Source: Deltaproteobacteria bacterium
GTDB lineage: Bacteria; Desulfobacterota; Desulfofervidia; Desulfofervidales; DG-60
Assembly (NCBI GenBank): GCA_021163945.1
Contig: JAGGTC010000027.1
Location: 1-14,213, forward strand
Direction of reading: 5' to 3'
Length of the DNA stretch: 14,213 bases
The position numbers and the translations under genes were made by a program. Shown here piece by piece: positions 7,168 through 13,707 of this stretch (its first letter is position 1; each line of letters opens with the position of its first letter). The notes below the pieces were generated by a model. It was not told the DNA's origin, searched no databases, and worked only from the letters and a program-made list of their open reading frames with translations.

Positions 7168-8811
7168 ATGGGAGGATATCCAGAAATTTTACAAGAGGCC
7201 TTGGCAAGGGTAGAAGAGACACGCCCAAAGCGCCTTGAGGCAGCAAAAAAGAAAAAATATTATCCAAAATTGTTACCAAGTGAGTATGAAGATGTCTTAA
7301 AAAAATACCACCCGGATTATAGGCCTGAGGGGAGACGTGTCTTAAAGATAGGGCCAAATAAGGGAGAAGAACTCCAAGTAGAATTGGTAGAGCTGTTAGA
7401 GGGAAGGCCATGGATTGAACCTGTGGATTTTTCATCCCGTCTAAGGAGCCCAGATTATACAACTGATGTATTGGTTATTGGGGGTGGGGGTGCAGGTAGT
7501 GCTGCCGCCCTTTTGGCCTCAGAAAATGGTTCTCAAGTGATGTTGGCTACCAAGCTCCGTCATGGGGATGCCAATACTATTATGGCTGAAGGGGGGATCC
7601 AGGCAGCTGATCTACCTTATGATTCCCCTTATTATCACTTTTTAGATACCATTGGGGGTGGTCACTTTACCAATGATAAGAGATTGGTAAGGGCATTGGT
7701 ATTAGATGCACCCTTAGTCATTAAATGGCTAGAAGACTTAGGGGTAATGTTTGACAAAGAACCAGATGGGACTATGAAGGAGCTCTTTGGGGGTGGACTC
7801 TGTAGGAGGCGCATGCACTCCTCATCAGATAGGACTGGGGCAGAGATTATGCGGGTACTTCGAGATGAGGTAAGCAATCACAAGCAAGTCCAGATATTGG
7901 AGTTCTCACCAGCAGTAGAGCTCTTATTGGATGATGAGGGTATGATTGGGGGGGCTATCCTATATAACCTGGATGTCCAAGAATTTTTGGTAGTAAAGGC
8001 AAAGGCAGTTATTTTGGCTACCGGTGGTTATGGCCGTTTACATCTCCATGGTTTTGCTACTACAAATCACTATGGGGCTACAGGGGATGGTCTTGTCTTG
8101 GCCTACCGATTGGGGGTCCCATTAAAAAATCTGCACTATGCCCAATTTCACCCTACTGGGGCAGCCTTTCCTGAGCAGTGTGCGGGTATGCTTGTTACAG
8201 AAAAGGTACGCACCCTAGGGGCAGAGCCTGTAAATAAGGATGGAAATCGTTTCTGTCATCCCTTAGAGCCAAGGGATGTAGAAAGTGCCTTAATTATCAG
8301 GGAGTGTATAGAGAGGGGAAATGGTATAATTACCCCCACTGGAAGGGTAGGGGTCTGGCTTGATGTGCCTATGATTGATTTAATCTGGGGAGAGGGCACC
8401 ACAGCAAAGGCGCTCTCAAGCAAATATCTTCAGTTTAAGCGATATGGGATAGATATCTCTAAACAGCCTATCCTGGTCTTTCCTACCCTCCACTACCAAA
8501 ATGGTGGCCTATGCATCAATGAGTGGGGAGAGACCGTTGTACCTGGGCTATTTGCAGCAGGTGAGGTATCAGGGGGGATCCATGGAGACAACCGTCTTAT
8601 GGGGAATTCCTTATTAGATATTAATGTCTTTGGCCGCAGGACAGGGATAAGGGCAGCACAATTTGCCAAGAATCGAGGGGAGGTAAAGGGCCTTAATTTA
8701 AGACACCTAGAGAGGTATTTAAGGGAATTAGATAAATTAGGGATCAAATCGAATAAAAAGGCCCCAATAATTTTACCAGACTATAGAAGTCCAGATAAAA
8801 TAAAGACTTGA
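7168..8811 (+). CDS. Soluble fumarate reductase/succinate dehydrogenase-type flavoprotein with N-terminal extension, non-covalent FAD predicted
   Basis: FAD-dependent catalytic subunit (547 aa) of the fumarate reductase/succinate dehydrogenase/L-aspartate oxidase superfamily. A roughly 95-residue lysine-rich extension of unknown function precedes the Rossmann motif DVLVIGGGGAGSAAA (100-114). Substrate-site residues appear retained: H328 (QFHPTG), E345, the proton-transfer Arg R369 (PRD), H442 (TLHYQNGG) and R476 (DNRLMGNSLL). The usual flavinylated histidine is replaced by N136 (GDANTIMAEGG), so FAD should be bound non-covalently, as in methanogen TfrA. Only about 57 residues follow FGRRTG, versus about 170 in the SdhA of this window, so the C-terminal helical domain is largely absent. 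It pairs with the preceding iron-sulfur gene; mvhD follows 8 bases later. The native electron donor and the in vivo direction are not decidable from sequence. L-aspartate oxidase is unlikely given the partner iron-sulfur subunit. Confidence 0.82.
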   Translation: MGGYPEILQEALARVEETRPKRLEAAKKKKYYPKLLPSEYEDVLKKYHPDYRPEGRRVLKIGPNKGEELQVELVELLEGRPWIEPVDFSSRLRSPDYTTDVLVIGGGGAGSAAALLASENGSQVMLATKLRHGDANTIMAEGGIQAADLPYDSPYYHFLDTIGGGHFTNDKRLVRALVLDAPLVIKWLEDLGVMFDKEPDGTMKELFGGGLCRRRMHSSSDRTGAEIMRVLRDEVSNHKQVQILEFSPAVELLLDDEGMIGGAILYNLDVQEFLVVKAKAVILATGGYGRLHLHGFATTNHYGATGDGLVLAYRLGVPLKNLHYAQFHPTGAAFPEQCAGMLVTEKVRTLGAEPVNKDGNRFCHPLEPRDVESALIIRECIERGNGIITPTGRVGVWLDVPMIDLIWGEGTTAKALSSKYLQFKRYGIDISKQPILVFPTLHYQNGGLCINEWGETVVPGLFAAGEVSGGIHGDNRLMGNSLLDINVFGRRTGIRAAQFAKNRGEVKGLNLRHLERYLRELDKLGIKSNKKAPIILPDYRSPDKIKT

Positions 8812-8814
8812 GGT
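8810..8814 (+). promoter_or_regulatory. Ribosome binding site of mvhD
   Basis: GAGGT is placed 5 bases before ATG 8820 and overlaps the flavoprotein stop codon. It supports ATG 8820 over an in-frame TTG at 8808. Confidence 0.6.
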
Positions 8815-8819
8815 GTATT

Positions 8820-9278
8820 ATGAGTGATAAGTATGAACCATTAATTATTGGGTTTTTATGTAATTGGTGTGCATATGCAGCAGCTGACCTTGCAGGGACA
8901 TCGAGGATGCAATACCCTCCAAATATACGGATTATAAGGGTTATGTGCTCTGCCATGGTACACCCAGATCTGGTAATACATGCCTTAAAAAATGGGGCAG
9001 ATGGTGTACTTATAGCAGGCTGACGTCTGGGTGAGTGCCATTACCTGGAGGGTAATGTAAGGGCAAAGTCTAGGGCAGAGGCTATTTATTCAAAGATAAA
9101 AAAACTTGATCTAGAGCCAGAGCGCTTTAGACTGGAGTGGATAGCCGCGTCTGAGGCAGCTCGATTTGTGAATATAGTAAAGGATATGACTGATACCTTA
9201 AAGGCCTTGGGGGCAAACCCATATAAAAATAGGAGAGGAGATGAAGATTCACGAATATCAGGCAAAGGAGATATTTAG
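8820..9278 (+). CDS. mvhD: MvhD/VhuD-like selenoprotein (2Fe-2S electron-transfer subunit), UGA at 9021-9023 read as selenocysteine
   Basis: MvhD passes electrons from a donor enzyme (hydrogenase or formate dehydrogenase in methanogens) into HdrA. Reading UGA as selenocysteine gives 152 residues, close to the family's usual size of about 140. The first part has IIGFLCNWCAYAAADLAG (C14, C17), RMQYPPNIRIIRVMCS (C43) and GADGVLIAG. Then come Sec68, RLGECHYLEGN (C73) and a family-typical C-terminal half with RLEWIAASEAARF (104-116). Sec68 replaces the cysteine of the family motif GCHxGDCHY; methanococcal VhuD uses Sec in this family (established knowledge). A perfect 7-bp hairpin begins 15 bases after the UGA. 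Conventional gene calling would stop at 9023 with a 68-codon fragment. The final 38 bases overlap sucC. A cysteine-to-stop mutation is unlikely because the downstream frame is intact and conserved. The fusion partner seen in many HdrA-MvhD proteins is encoded separately here. Confidence 0.9.
9021..9065 (+). promoter_or_regulatory. Selenocysteine UGA codon and candidate bacterial SECIS hairpin
   Basis: UGA occupies 9021-9023. CATTACC (9039-9045) pairs perfectly with GGTAATG (9051-9057) around the 5-base loop TGGAG (9046-9050). The loop starts 22 bases after the UGA and has G at its second position, both matching what is known of bacterial SECIS elements bound by SelB. A short lower stem TGC/GCA (9036-9038 with 9063-9065) could extend it across a one-sided bulge. 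The hairpin lies wholly within the coding sequence, as bacterial SECIS elements do. There is no U tract after it, so it is not a terminator. The structure was read by eye; no folding energy was computed. Confidence 0.8.
9231..9235 (+). promoter_or_regulatory. Ribosome binding site of sucC inside the mvhD coding sequence
   Basis: AGGAG lies 5 bases before ATG 9241, within the last codons of mvhD. Ribosomes that read through UGA 9021 pass over this site, so sucC initiation may be coupled to selenocysteine insertion. Confidence 0.55.
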
Positions 9279-10395
9279 TAAATTTGGTATCCCTGTACCA
9301 CCATCAAGACTGGCTACCACAGTTGAAGAGGCAAGGGATGGGGCAGTAGAGCTTGGTATGCCTGTGGCAATAAAGGCACAGATCCAGGCAGGTGGTAGGG
9401 GGAAGGCCGGCGGTGTAAAATTGGCAAATAACCTAAAGGAGGTAGAAGATATTGCTAAAGGACTATTGGGCAGGCCACTTATTACACACCAAACAGGTGC
9501 CCAGGGGAAAATTGTTCAAAAGCTACTAATAGAAAAGGCCCTTGAGATAAAACAAGAATTTTATGTAGGTTTGACCATTGACAGGAGTAAAAATTGCCCT
9601 GTAATGATGGTAAGTACAGCAGGTGGAATGGAGATAGAAGATATTGCTAAAGAGAGGCCAGAGCTTATCTTTAAGCAATTTATCGATCCACTCTTTGGCA
9701 TCTTACCATACCAGGCCCGCAGTCTATGCTTTAAGTTAGGTGTAAAGGATGTTGGGGAGGTCTCTAAGCTGTTCTTTGCCCTTTATAAGATTTTTGTCCA
9801 ATATGATTGCTCTTTGGCAGAGATAAACCCCCTTATTTTGACAGAGGATGAAAAATTTTTTGCCTTAGATGCAAAATTAAACTTTGATGATAGTGGCCTC
9901 TATCGTCACCCAGAGATAAAGGAGATGCTTGACCCTAGTCAATTGGACCCATTAGAGTATGAGGCCTCAAAGTATAGATTAAACTATGTAAGGTTGGATG
10001 GGGATGTGGGGATTATGGTAAATGGGGCAGGCCTGGCCATGGCCACTATGGATGTAATAAAACTTTCTGGGGCAAGACCAGCAAATTTTCTTGATGTAGG
10101 TGGTGGTGCAAATGTTGAGATGATAAGCAAGGGGTTTGAGATCCTACTCTCTGATAAGAATGTAAGATTGATTTTTATCAATATCTTTGGGGGGATTCTG
10201 AGGTGTGATACCCTGGCAAAGGGGCTAATTGAGGCAGCCAAACGGGTAAAGATTGATGTGCCCATCCTCATAAGGCTTGAGGGGACAAATGTGGAAGATG
10301 GACGCAAGATGTTAAATGAATCAGGCCTAAATTTCCTTGTAGCCAAGGACATTTATGAGGCTGCCAAGAAGATTACCGAAATTCAAAAAACTTAG
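9241..10395 (+). CDS. sucC: Succinyl-CoA synthetase (ADP-forming) beta subunit
   Basis: Beta subunit of the reversible enzyme succinate + CoA + ATP = succinyl-CoA + ADP + Pi. It holds the ATP-grasp nucleotide site and part of the succinate site. The 384 residues are standard length, opening with MKIHEYQAKEIFSKFGIPVP. They contain the ATP-grasp lysine/glycine segment VAIKAQIQAGGRGKAGGVKL, the ligand segment SLAEINPLIL, the NGAGLAMATMDVIKLSGA block and the GGILRCDTLAKGLIEA region typical of SucC. ADP versus GDP specificity is not decided by what I can see; the bacterial ADP-forming type is the default. The start overlaps the mvhD end by 38 bases and has a strong ribosome binding site. The product joins the fumarate reductase and 2-oxoglutarate oxidoreductase steps. 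Confidence 0.95.
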   Translation: MKIHEYQAKEIFSKFGIPVPPSRLATTVEEARDGAVELGMPVAIKAQIQAGGRGKAGGVKLANNLKEVEDIAKGLLGRPLITHQTGAQGKIVQKLLIEKALEIKQEFYVGLTIDRSKNCPVMMVSTAGGMEIEDIAKERPELIFKQFIDPLFGILPYQARSLCFKLGVKDVGEVSKLFFALYKIFVQYDCSLAEINPLILTEDEKFFALDAKLNFDDSGLYRHPEIKEMLDPSQLDPLEYEASKYRLNYVRLDGDVGIMVNGAGLAMATMDVIKLSGARPANFLDVGGGANVEMISKGFEILLSDKNVRLIFINIFGGILRCDTLAKGLIEAAKRVKIDVPILIRLEGTNVEDGRKMLNESGLNFLVAKDIYEAAKKITEIQKT

Positions 10396-10412
10396 ACCAT
10401 CCTGGAGGGTTT

Positions 10413-11291
10413 ATGGCTATCTTGGTAGATGAAGATACAAGGGTCTTGGTACAGGGAATAACAGGAAAAGAAGGTGCATTCCATACCAGACAGATGATAA
10501 GTTATGGAACAAAGGTAGTAGCAGGGGTTACACCTGGTAGGGGTGGGAAGAAGATAGAGGGGGTGCCAGTATTTAATACCGTGGAAGAGGCAATTGAAAA
10601 GACAGGGGCAAATGCCTCTGTGATCTTTGTCCCTGCACCCTTTGCCCCTGATGCCATATTTGAGGCAGCAGATGCAGGTATAAAGGTAATTGTCTGTATT
10701 ACCGAAGGCATCCCTACCTTGGATATGGTAAAGGTAAAAAGGTACCTAAAAGATAAACCCCATGTAACCCTAATTGGCCCCAATTGTCCAGGGCTTATTG
10801 CCCCAGGGGTTAGGTGTAAGATGGGCATTATGCCAGGGCACATTCATGTCCCAGGCCCTATTGGTGTTGTCTCCCGCAGCGGCACACTGACTTATGAAAT
10901 AGATTATCAGCTTACCTGCTCAGGTCTTGGTCAATCTACCTGCATAGGTATTGGCGGCGATGCCATTCTTGGCAGCAACTTCATAGACATCCTAAGGTTG
11001 TTTAATGAGGATGAGGAGACAAGGGGTGTGGTCTTGGTAGGGGAAATAGGTGGTACGGCAGAGCAAGAGGCAGCAAGGTATATCAAAAATCACTTCAGGA
11101 AACCTGTTGTAGCATTTATAGCCGGCCGCACTGCCCCAAAGGACAAAAGGATGGGACATGCAGGGGCCATTATCTCTGGTGGCCAGGATACAGCAGAGGA
11201 GAAGATAAAGGCACTTAGAGAGGAAGGGATATTTATAGCAGAGGACTTAGGAACCCTTGGAAAAACAGTAAAAGATGTAATGAGACTTTAG
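10413..11291 (+). CDS. sucD: Succinyl-CoA synthetase alpha subunit
   Basis: Alpha subunit, which binds CoA through an N-terminal Rossmann domain and carries the phosphohistidine intermediate. The 292 residues include VLVQGITGKEGAFHTRQMI (11-29), FVPAPFAPDAI (72-82), ITEGIP (96-101), GPNCPGLIAPG (122-132) and SRSGTLTYEID (154-164). They also include GEIGGTAEQEAA (210-221) and the active-site GHAGAIISGG, with H249 as the phosphorylated histidine. Length and motifs are fully standard, so the enzyme should be active with SucC. GGAGG (10404-10408) precedes the ATG by 4 bases, 17 bases after the sucC stop. The next gene, sdhC, begins 22 bases after its stop, with no terminator between. Confidence 0.96.
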   Translation: MAILVDEDTRVLVQGITGKEGAFHTRQMISYGTKVVAGVTPGRGGKKIEGVPVFNTVEEAIEKTGANASVIFVPAPFAPDAIFEAADAGIKVIVCITEGIPTLDMVKVKRYLKDKPHVTLIGPNCPGLIAPGVRCKMGIMPGHIHVPGPIGVVSRSGTLTYEIDYQLTCSGLGQSTCIGIGGDAILGSNFIDILRLFNEDEETRGVVLVGEIGGTAEQEAARYIKNHFRKPVVAFIAGRTAPKDKRMGHAGAIISGGQDTAEEKIKALREEGIFIAEDLGTLGKTVKDVMRL

Positions 11292-11313
11292 CATCCCACC
11301 TATTTTTATAAAG

Positions 11314-11679
11314 GTGAAAGAATATCTAAAATATCTGTTTTCATATCATTTACATATAGGCACGCTTGCCTGGCTGCTTATGCGTCTTTGTGGCATTGCC
11401 CTAGTCATCTACCTTTTTTTCCACCTCTGGGTTATATTTTGGTTTGGCAAGACCTTAACATCCTTTAGCATGCTCTTGCAGATGCGGGGGCAATTGTGGA
11501 TGAAGACCTTAGAGACATTTCTCATTTGGGCAGTATGCTATCACGCAGGCAATGGTATAAGGCTTATCTTGATTGATCTTGGCATTGGCATTCGTTGGCA
11601 AAGGCAGCTGTTTGTAGCTGTTATTATGCTAAGTCTAATCTTAAGTACATTTTTTGTCTATCCAATTTGGCATGATTAG
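11314..11679 (+). CDS. sdhC: Succinate dehydrogenase/fumarate reductase cytochrome b subunit (SdhC-like)
   Basis: Membrane anchor, 121 residues, expected to bind heme b and form the quinone site with SdhD. Three hydrophobic helices are visible at about 18-43, 66-90 and 97-117. The family motif R24-x2-G27 precedes H37 in helix I. CYHAGNGIRLILIDLG (75-90), with H77, is the classic SdhC helix II signature; H37 and H77 are the likely heme ligands. The start is a GTG at 11314 with no good ribosome binding site. Only ATT/ATC codons lie upstream in frame before the stop at 11281, so GTG is the best candidate and initiation may depend on sucD translation. It overlaps sdhD by 8 bases (ATGATTAG). Confidence 0.85.
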   Translation: MKEYLKYLFSYHLHIGTLAWLLMRLCGIALVIYLFFHLWVIFWFGKTLTSFSMLLQMRGQLWMKTLETFLIWAVCYHAGNGIRLILIDLGIGIRWQRQLFVAVIMLSLILSTFFVYPIWHD

Positions 11680-11977
11680 TTGGCTTTGGCAAAGGTTTAG
11701 TGGAATTGGTCTACTGGTATTGCTATTTATCCACCTAGATATCAGCCATCTGCAGCCCTTGAGTTATAAAGGTATGCAAGTGCATACATCCTCTCCTCCT
11801 TGGATATTTTTTGACCTTTGTTTATTGGGACTTAGCATATCCCATGGCCTAAATGGCCTTTGGCAGATTGGTCAGGAATATATATTAAACAAGGACTTGC
11901 GGAGGGTCTTGGCCTTTTGCCTATGGTCAACAGGATGTCTTCTATTTATTTTAGGCCTACTTATTTTATTTAGATGA
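11672..11977 (+). CDS. sdhD: Succinate dehydrogenase/fumarate reductase membrane anchor subunit (SdhD-like)
   Basis: Second membrane anchor, 101 residues from ATG 11672, which overlaps the sdhC stop; an earlier in-frame TTG at 11654 would add six residues. Three hydrophobic helices lie at about 9-26, 44-66 and 78-100. Helix I has WLWQRFSGIG (R8, G11) followed by H21. Helix II has SHGLNGLWQI (57-66) with H58, mirroring the SdhC layout. A second conserved His pair suggests this subunit also takes part in heme binding, so the enzyme could be a two-heme, two-anchor (type A) form; this is inference. It overlaps sdhA by 4 bases (ATGA). Sequence similarity in this family is low, and the assignment rests on position, size and the two histidines. 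Confidence 0.8.
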   Translation: MISWLWQRFSGIGLLVLLFIHLDISHLQPLSYKGMQVHTSSPPWIFFDLCLLGLSISHGLNGLWQIGQEYILNKDLRRVLAFCLWSTGCLLFILGLLILFR

Positions 11978-13707
11978 TAATACACAAACACCAAATAATC
12001 ATTGTTGGTGCTGGGATTGCTGGTTTGGCGGCTGCCTTAGAGGCAGCTCAGGCAGGCAGTGATGTGGCTGTTGTTTCAAAGGTCTTCCCTACCCATTCAC
12101 ACTCTGTGGCTGCACAGGGAGGTACAGCCGCTGCCTTAGGTAATATGGAGGAGGACTCATGGGAGTGGCATTTTTATGATACTGCTAAAGGGAGTGATTT
12201 TTTAGGGGATCAAGATGCCCAGGCCCTTTTTTGTAAGGAGGCCATTGAGGCAGCCTATTTTTTGGAACACATTGGCGTCCCCTTCAGCCGCACAGAGGAT
12301 GGTCATATCCTTCAGAGGCATTTTGGTGGCCATTATAGTAATTTTGGAAAGGGACCTCCAGTAAGACGGGCCTGTCTGGCAGCAGATAGAATTGGCCAGG
12401 CCATCCTTTATACCCTATTTGGCCAGTGTCTACACTTCAAGGTAAAATTTTATAATGAGTTTCTCATCACCCATATCCTTTTGCAGGATGAGGGGTGTAG
12501 TGGGGTAATGGGCTGGGATATAATTCATGGAGGGATGCATGCCTTCCAAGGAAAATTAACACTTCTTGCAACTGGTGGTTGCTCTCGCCTCTTTAAGATA
12601 ACCACTAATTCAGCCATAAACACTGGTGATGGTATGGGGATGGTCTTAGAATCAGGCCTTCCTTTAGAAGACATAGAATTTATCCAATTCCACCCTACTG
12701 GCCTCTATCCCTGGGGATTCCTCATCAGTGAGGGTGTGAGGGGAGAGGGTGGCTATCTTATAAATCAAGAAGGTGAAAGGTTTATGAGAATATATGCCCC
12801 AGAAAGGATGGAGCTTGCACCAAGAGACGTTGTCTGCAGGGCCATTCAAAGTGAAATAGAGGCGGGACGTGGTATAGGGGGCAAGCCCTATGTCCACCTT
12901 GATATCACCCACCTGCCAGATGAGTTGATAAAGGAAAAATTACCCCAAATTCGTGAAATGGCCATAAAATTTGCCGGTATTGACCCAAAAAGACAACCTA
13001 TCCCTGTAGCCCCAACGGCCCACTATAGCATGGGGGGCATCCCAATAAACATAGATTGTGAGGTCCTTGCAGATGGCAAGAAAAAAATTGTCCCAAGGCT
13101 CTTTGCCGCAGGGGAGTGTGCCTGTGTCTCCATCCATGGGGCCAATCGATTGGGTACAAACTCTACTATGGAGTGTGTTGTCTTTGGCCGCCGGGCAGGA
13201 AGGCGTATGGCAAAGATAGCAGGAAGGCTAAATTTCCTCCCTCTACCAGAGGCAAAGATTAAAGAGGGATTAGATGAGATTGACAGTCTTTTAAACCGCA
13301 GTGCAAAGCTACCCCTGGCCGAGATAAGGGAGAGGCTCCAAGAGGGGATGACAAAAAATTGTGGTATCTTAAGGGACAAAAGTAGCCTTAAGGCCCAAGT
13401 TGAGCTTATTCAAGACCTAAAGGCTGCCTATAGAGAAATTGGATTAAAGGGTATACCAAGGGAGTATAACCTGGCCCTTCAAGAGGCCATGGAGCTAAAA
13501 CACATGCTAAATTTAAGCGGGGCAATAGTGCAATCTGCACTAGCAAGAAAGGAGAGCCGTGGTGCGCACTATCGTATTGACTTTCCTAATAGGGATGAAG
13601 AGGGTTGGCTGAGACATACCTTAGTCTTTATGGAGGGAGAAAAATATAAATTAGAATATAAGCCAGTAGTCATCACTAGGTTTGAACCAGAAGAAAGGCG
13701 ATTTTAA
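11974..13707 (+). CDS. sdhA: Succinate dehydrogenase/fumarate reductase flavoprotein subunit
   Basis: Catalytic flavoprotein (577 aa) interconverting succinate and fumarate on the inner face of the membrane complex. The FAD motif IIVGAGIAGLAAALEA spans about 9-24. FPTHSHSVAAQGG contains H43, the site of covalent FAD attachment, so this enzyme should be flavinylated. Active-site residues are present: H240 (QFHPTG), E253 (SEGVRGEGG), R284 (PRD), H350 (PTAHYSMGG) and R392 (HGANRLGTNS). A full C-terminal helical domain follows FGRRAGRR, ending in the family pattern SRGAHYRIDFPNRD. It is clearly distinct from the soluble flavoprotein upstream. ATG 11974 overlaps sdhD by 4 bases and the stop overlaps the sdhB start by one base (TAATG). 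Direction in vivo (Sdh or Frd) cannot be told from sequence. Confidence 0.95.
   Translation: MIIHKHQIIIVGAGIAGLAAALEAAQAGSDVAVVSKVFPTHSHSVAAQGGTAAALGNMEEDSWEWHFYDTAKGSDFLGDQDAQALFCKEAIEAAYFLEHIGVPFSRTEDGHILQRHFGGHYSNFGKGPPVRRACLAADRIGQAILYTLFGQCLHFKVKFYNEFLITHILLQDEGCSGVMGWDIIHGGMHAFQGKLTLLATGGCSRLFKITTNSAINTGDGMGMVLESGLPLEDIEFIQFHPTGLYPWGFLISEGVRGEGGYLINQEGERFMRIYAPERMELAPRDVVCRAIQSEIEAGRGIGGKPYVHLDITHLPDELIKEKLPQIREMAIKFAGIDPKRQPIPVAPTAHYSMGGIPINIDCEVLADGKKKIVPRLFAAGECACVSIHGANRLGTNSTMECVVFGRRAGRRMAKIAGRLNFLPLPEAKIKEGLDEIDSLLNRSAKLPLAEIRERLQEGMTKNCGILRDKSSLKAQVELIQDLKAAYREIGLKGIPREYNLALQEAMELKHMLNLSGAIVQSALARKESRGAHYRIDFPNRDEEGWLRHTLVFMEGEKYKLEYKPVVITRFEPEERRF

Noticed and set aside
8820..9023. 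Short ORF ending at UGA 9023 as a complete or pseudogenised protein
   Set aside because: The frame continues intact with conserved MvhD C-terminal motifs, the UGA replaces a family cysteine, and a hairpin follows at SECIS spacing.
9039..9057. Hairpin as a rho-independent terminator
   Set aside because: No U tract follows, it lies inside a coding frame, and sucC follows directly without its own promoter region.
9047..9060. GGAGG followed by ATG TAA (9055-9060), a minimal start-stop element
   Set aside because: It is out of frame with mvhD and coincides with the hairpin loop and 3' stem; most likely a by-product of that structure.
9984..10352. 122-codon open frame on the minus strand inside sucC (and about 15 similar minus-strand frames elsewhere)
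   Set aside because: They are antisense to well-supported genes, encode low-complexity peptides with no recognisable domain, and arise from codon bias of the plus strand.
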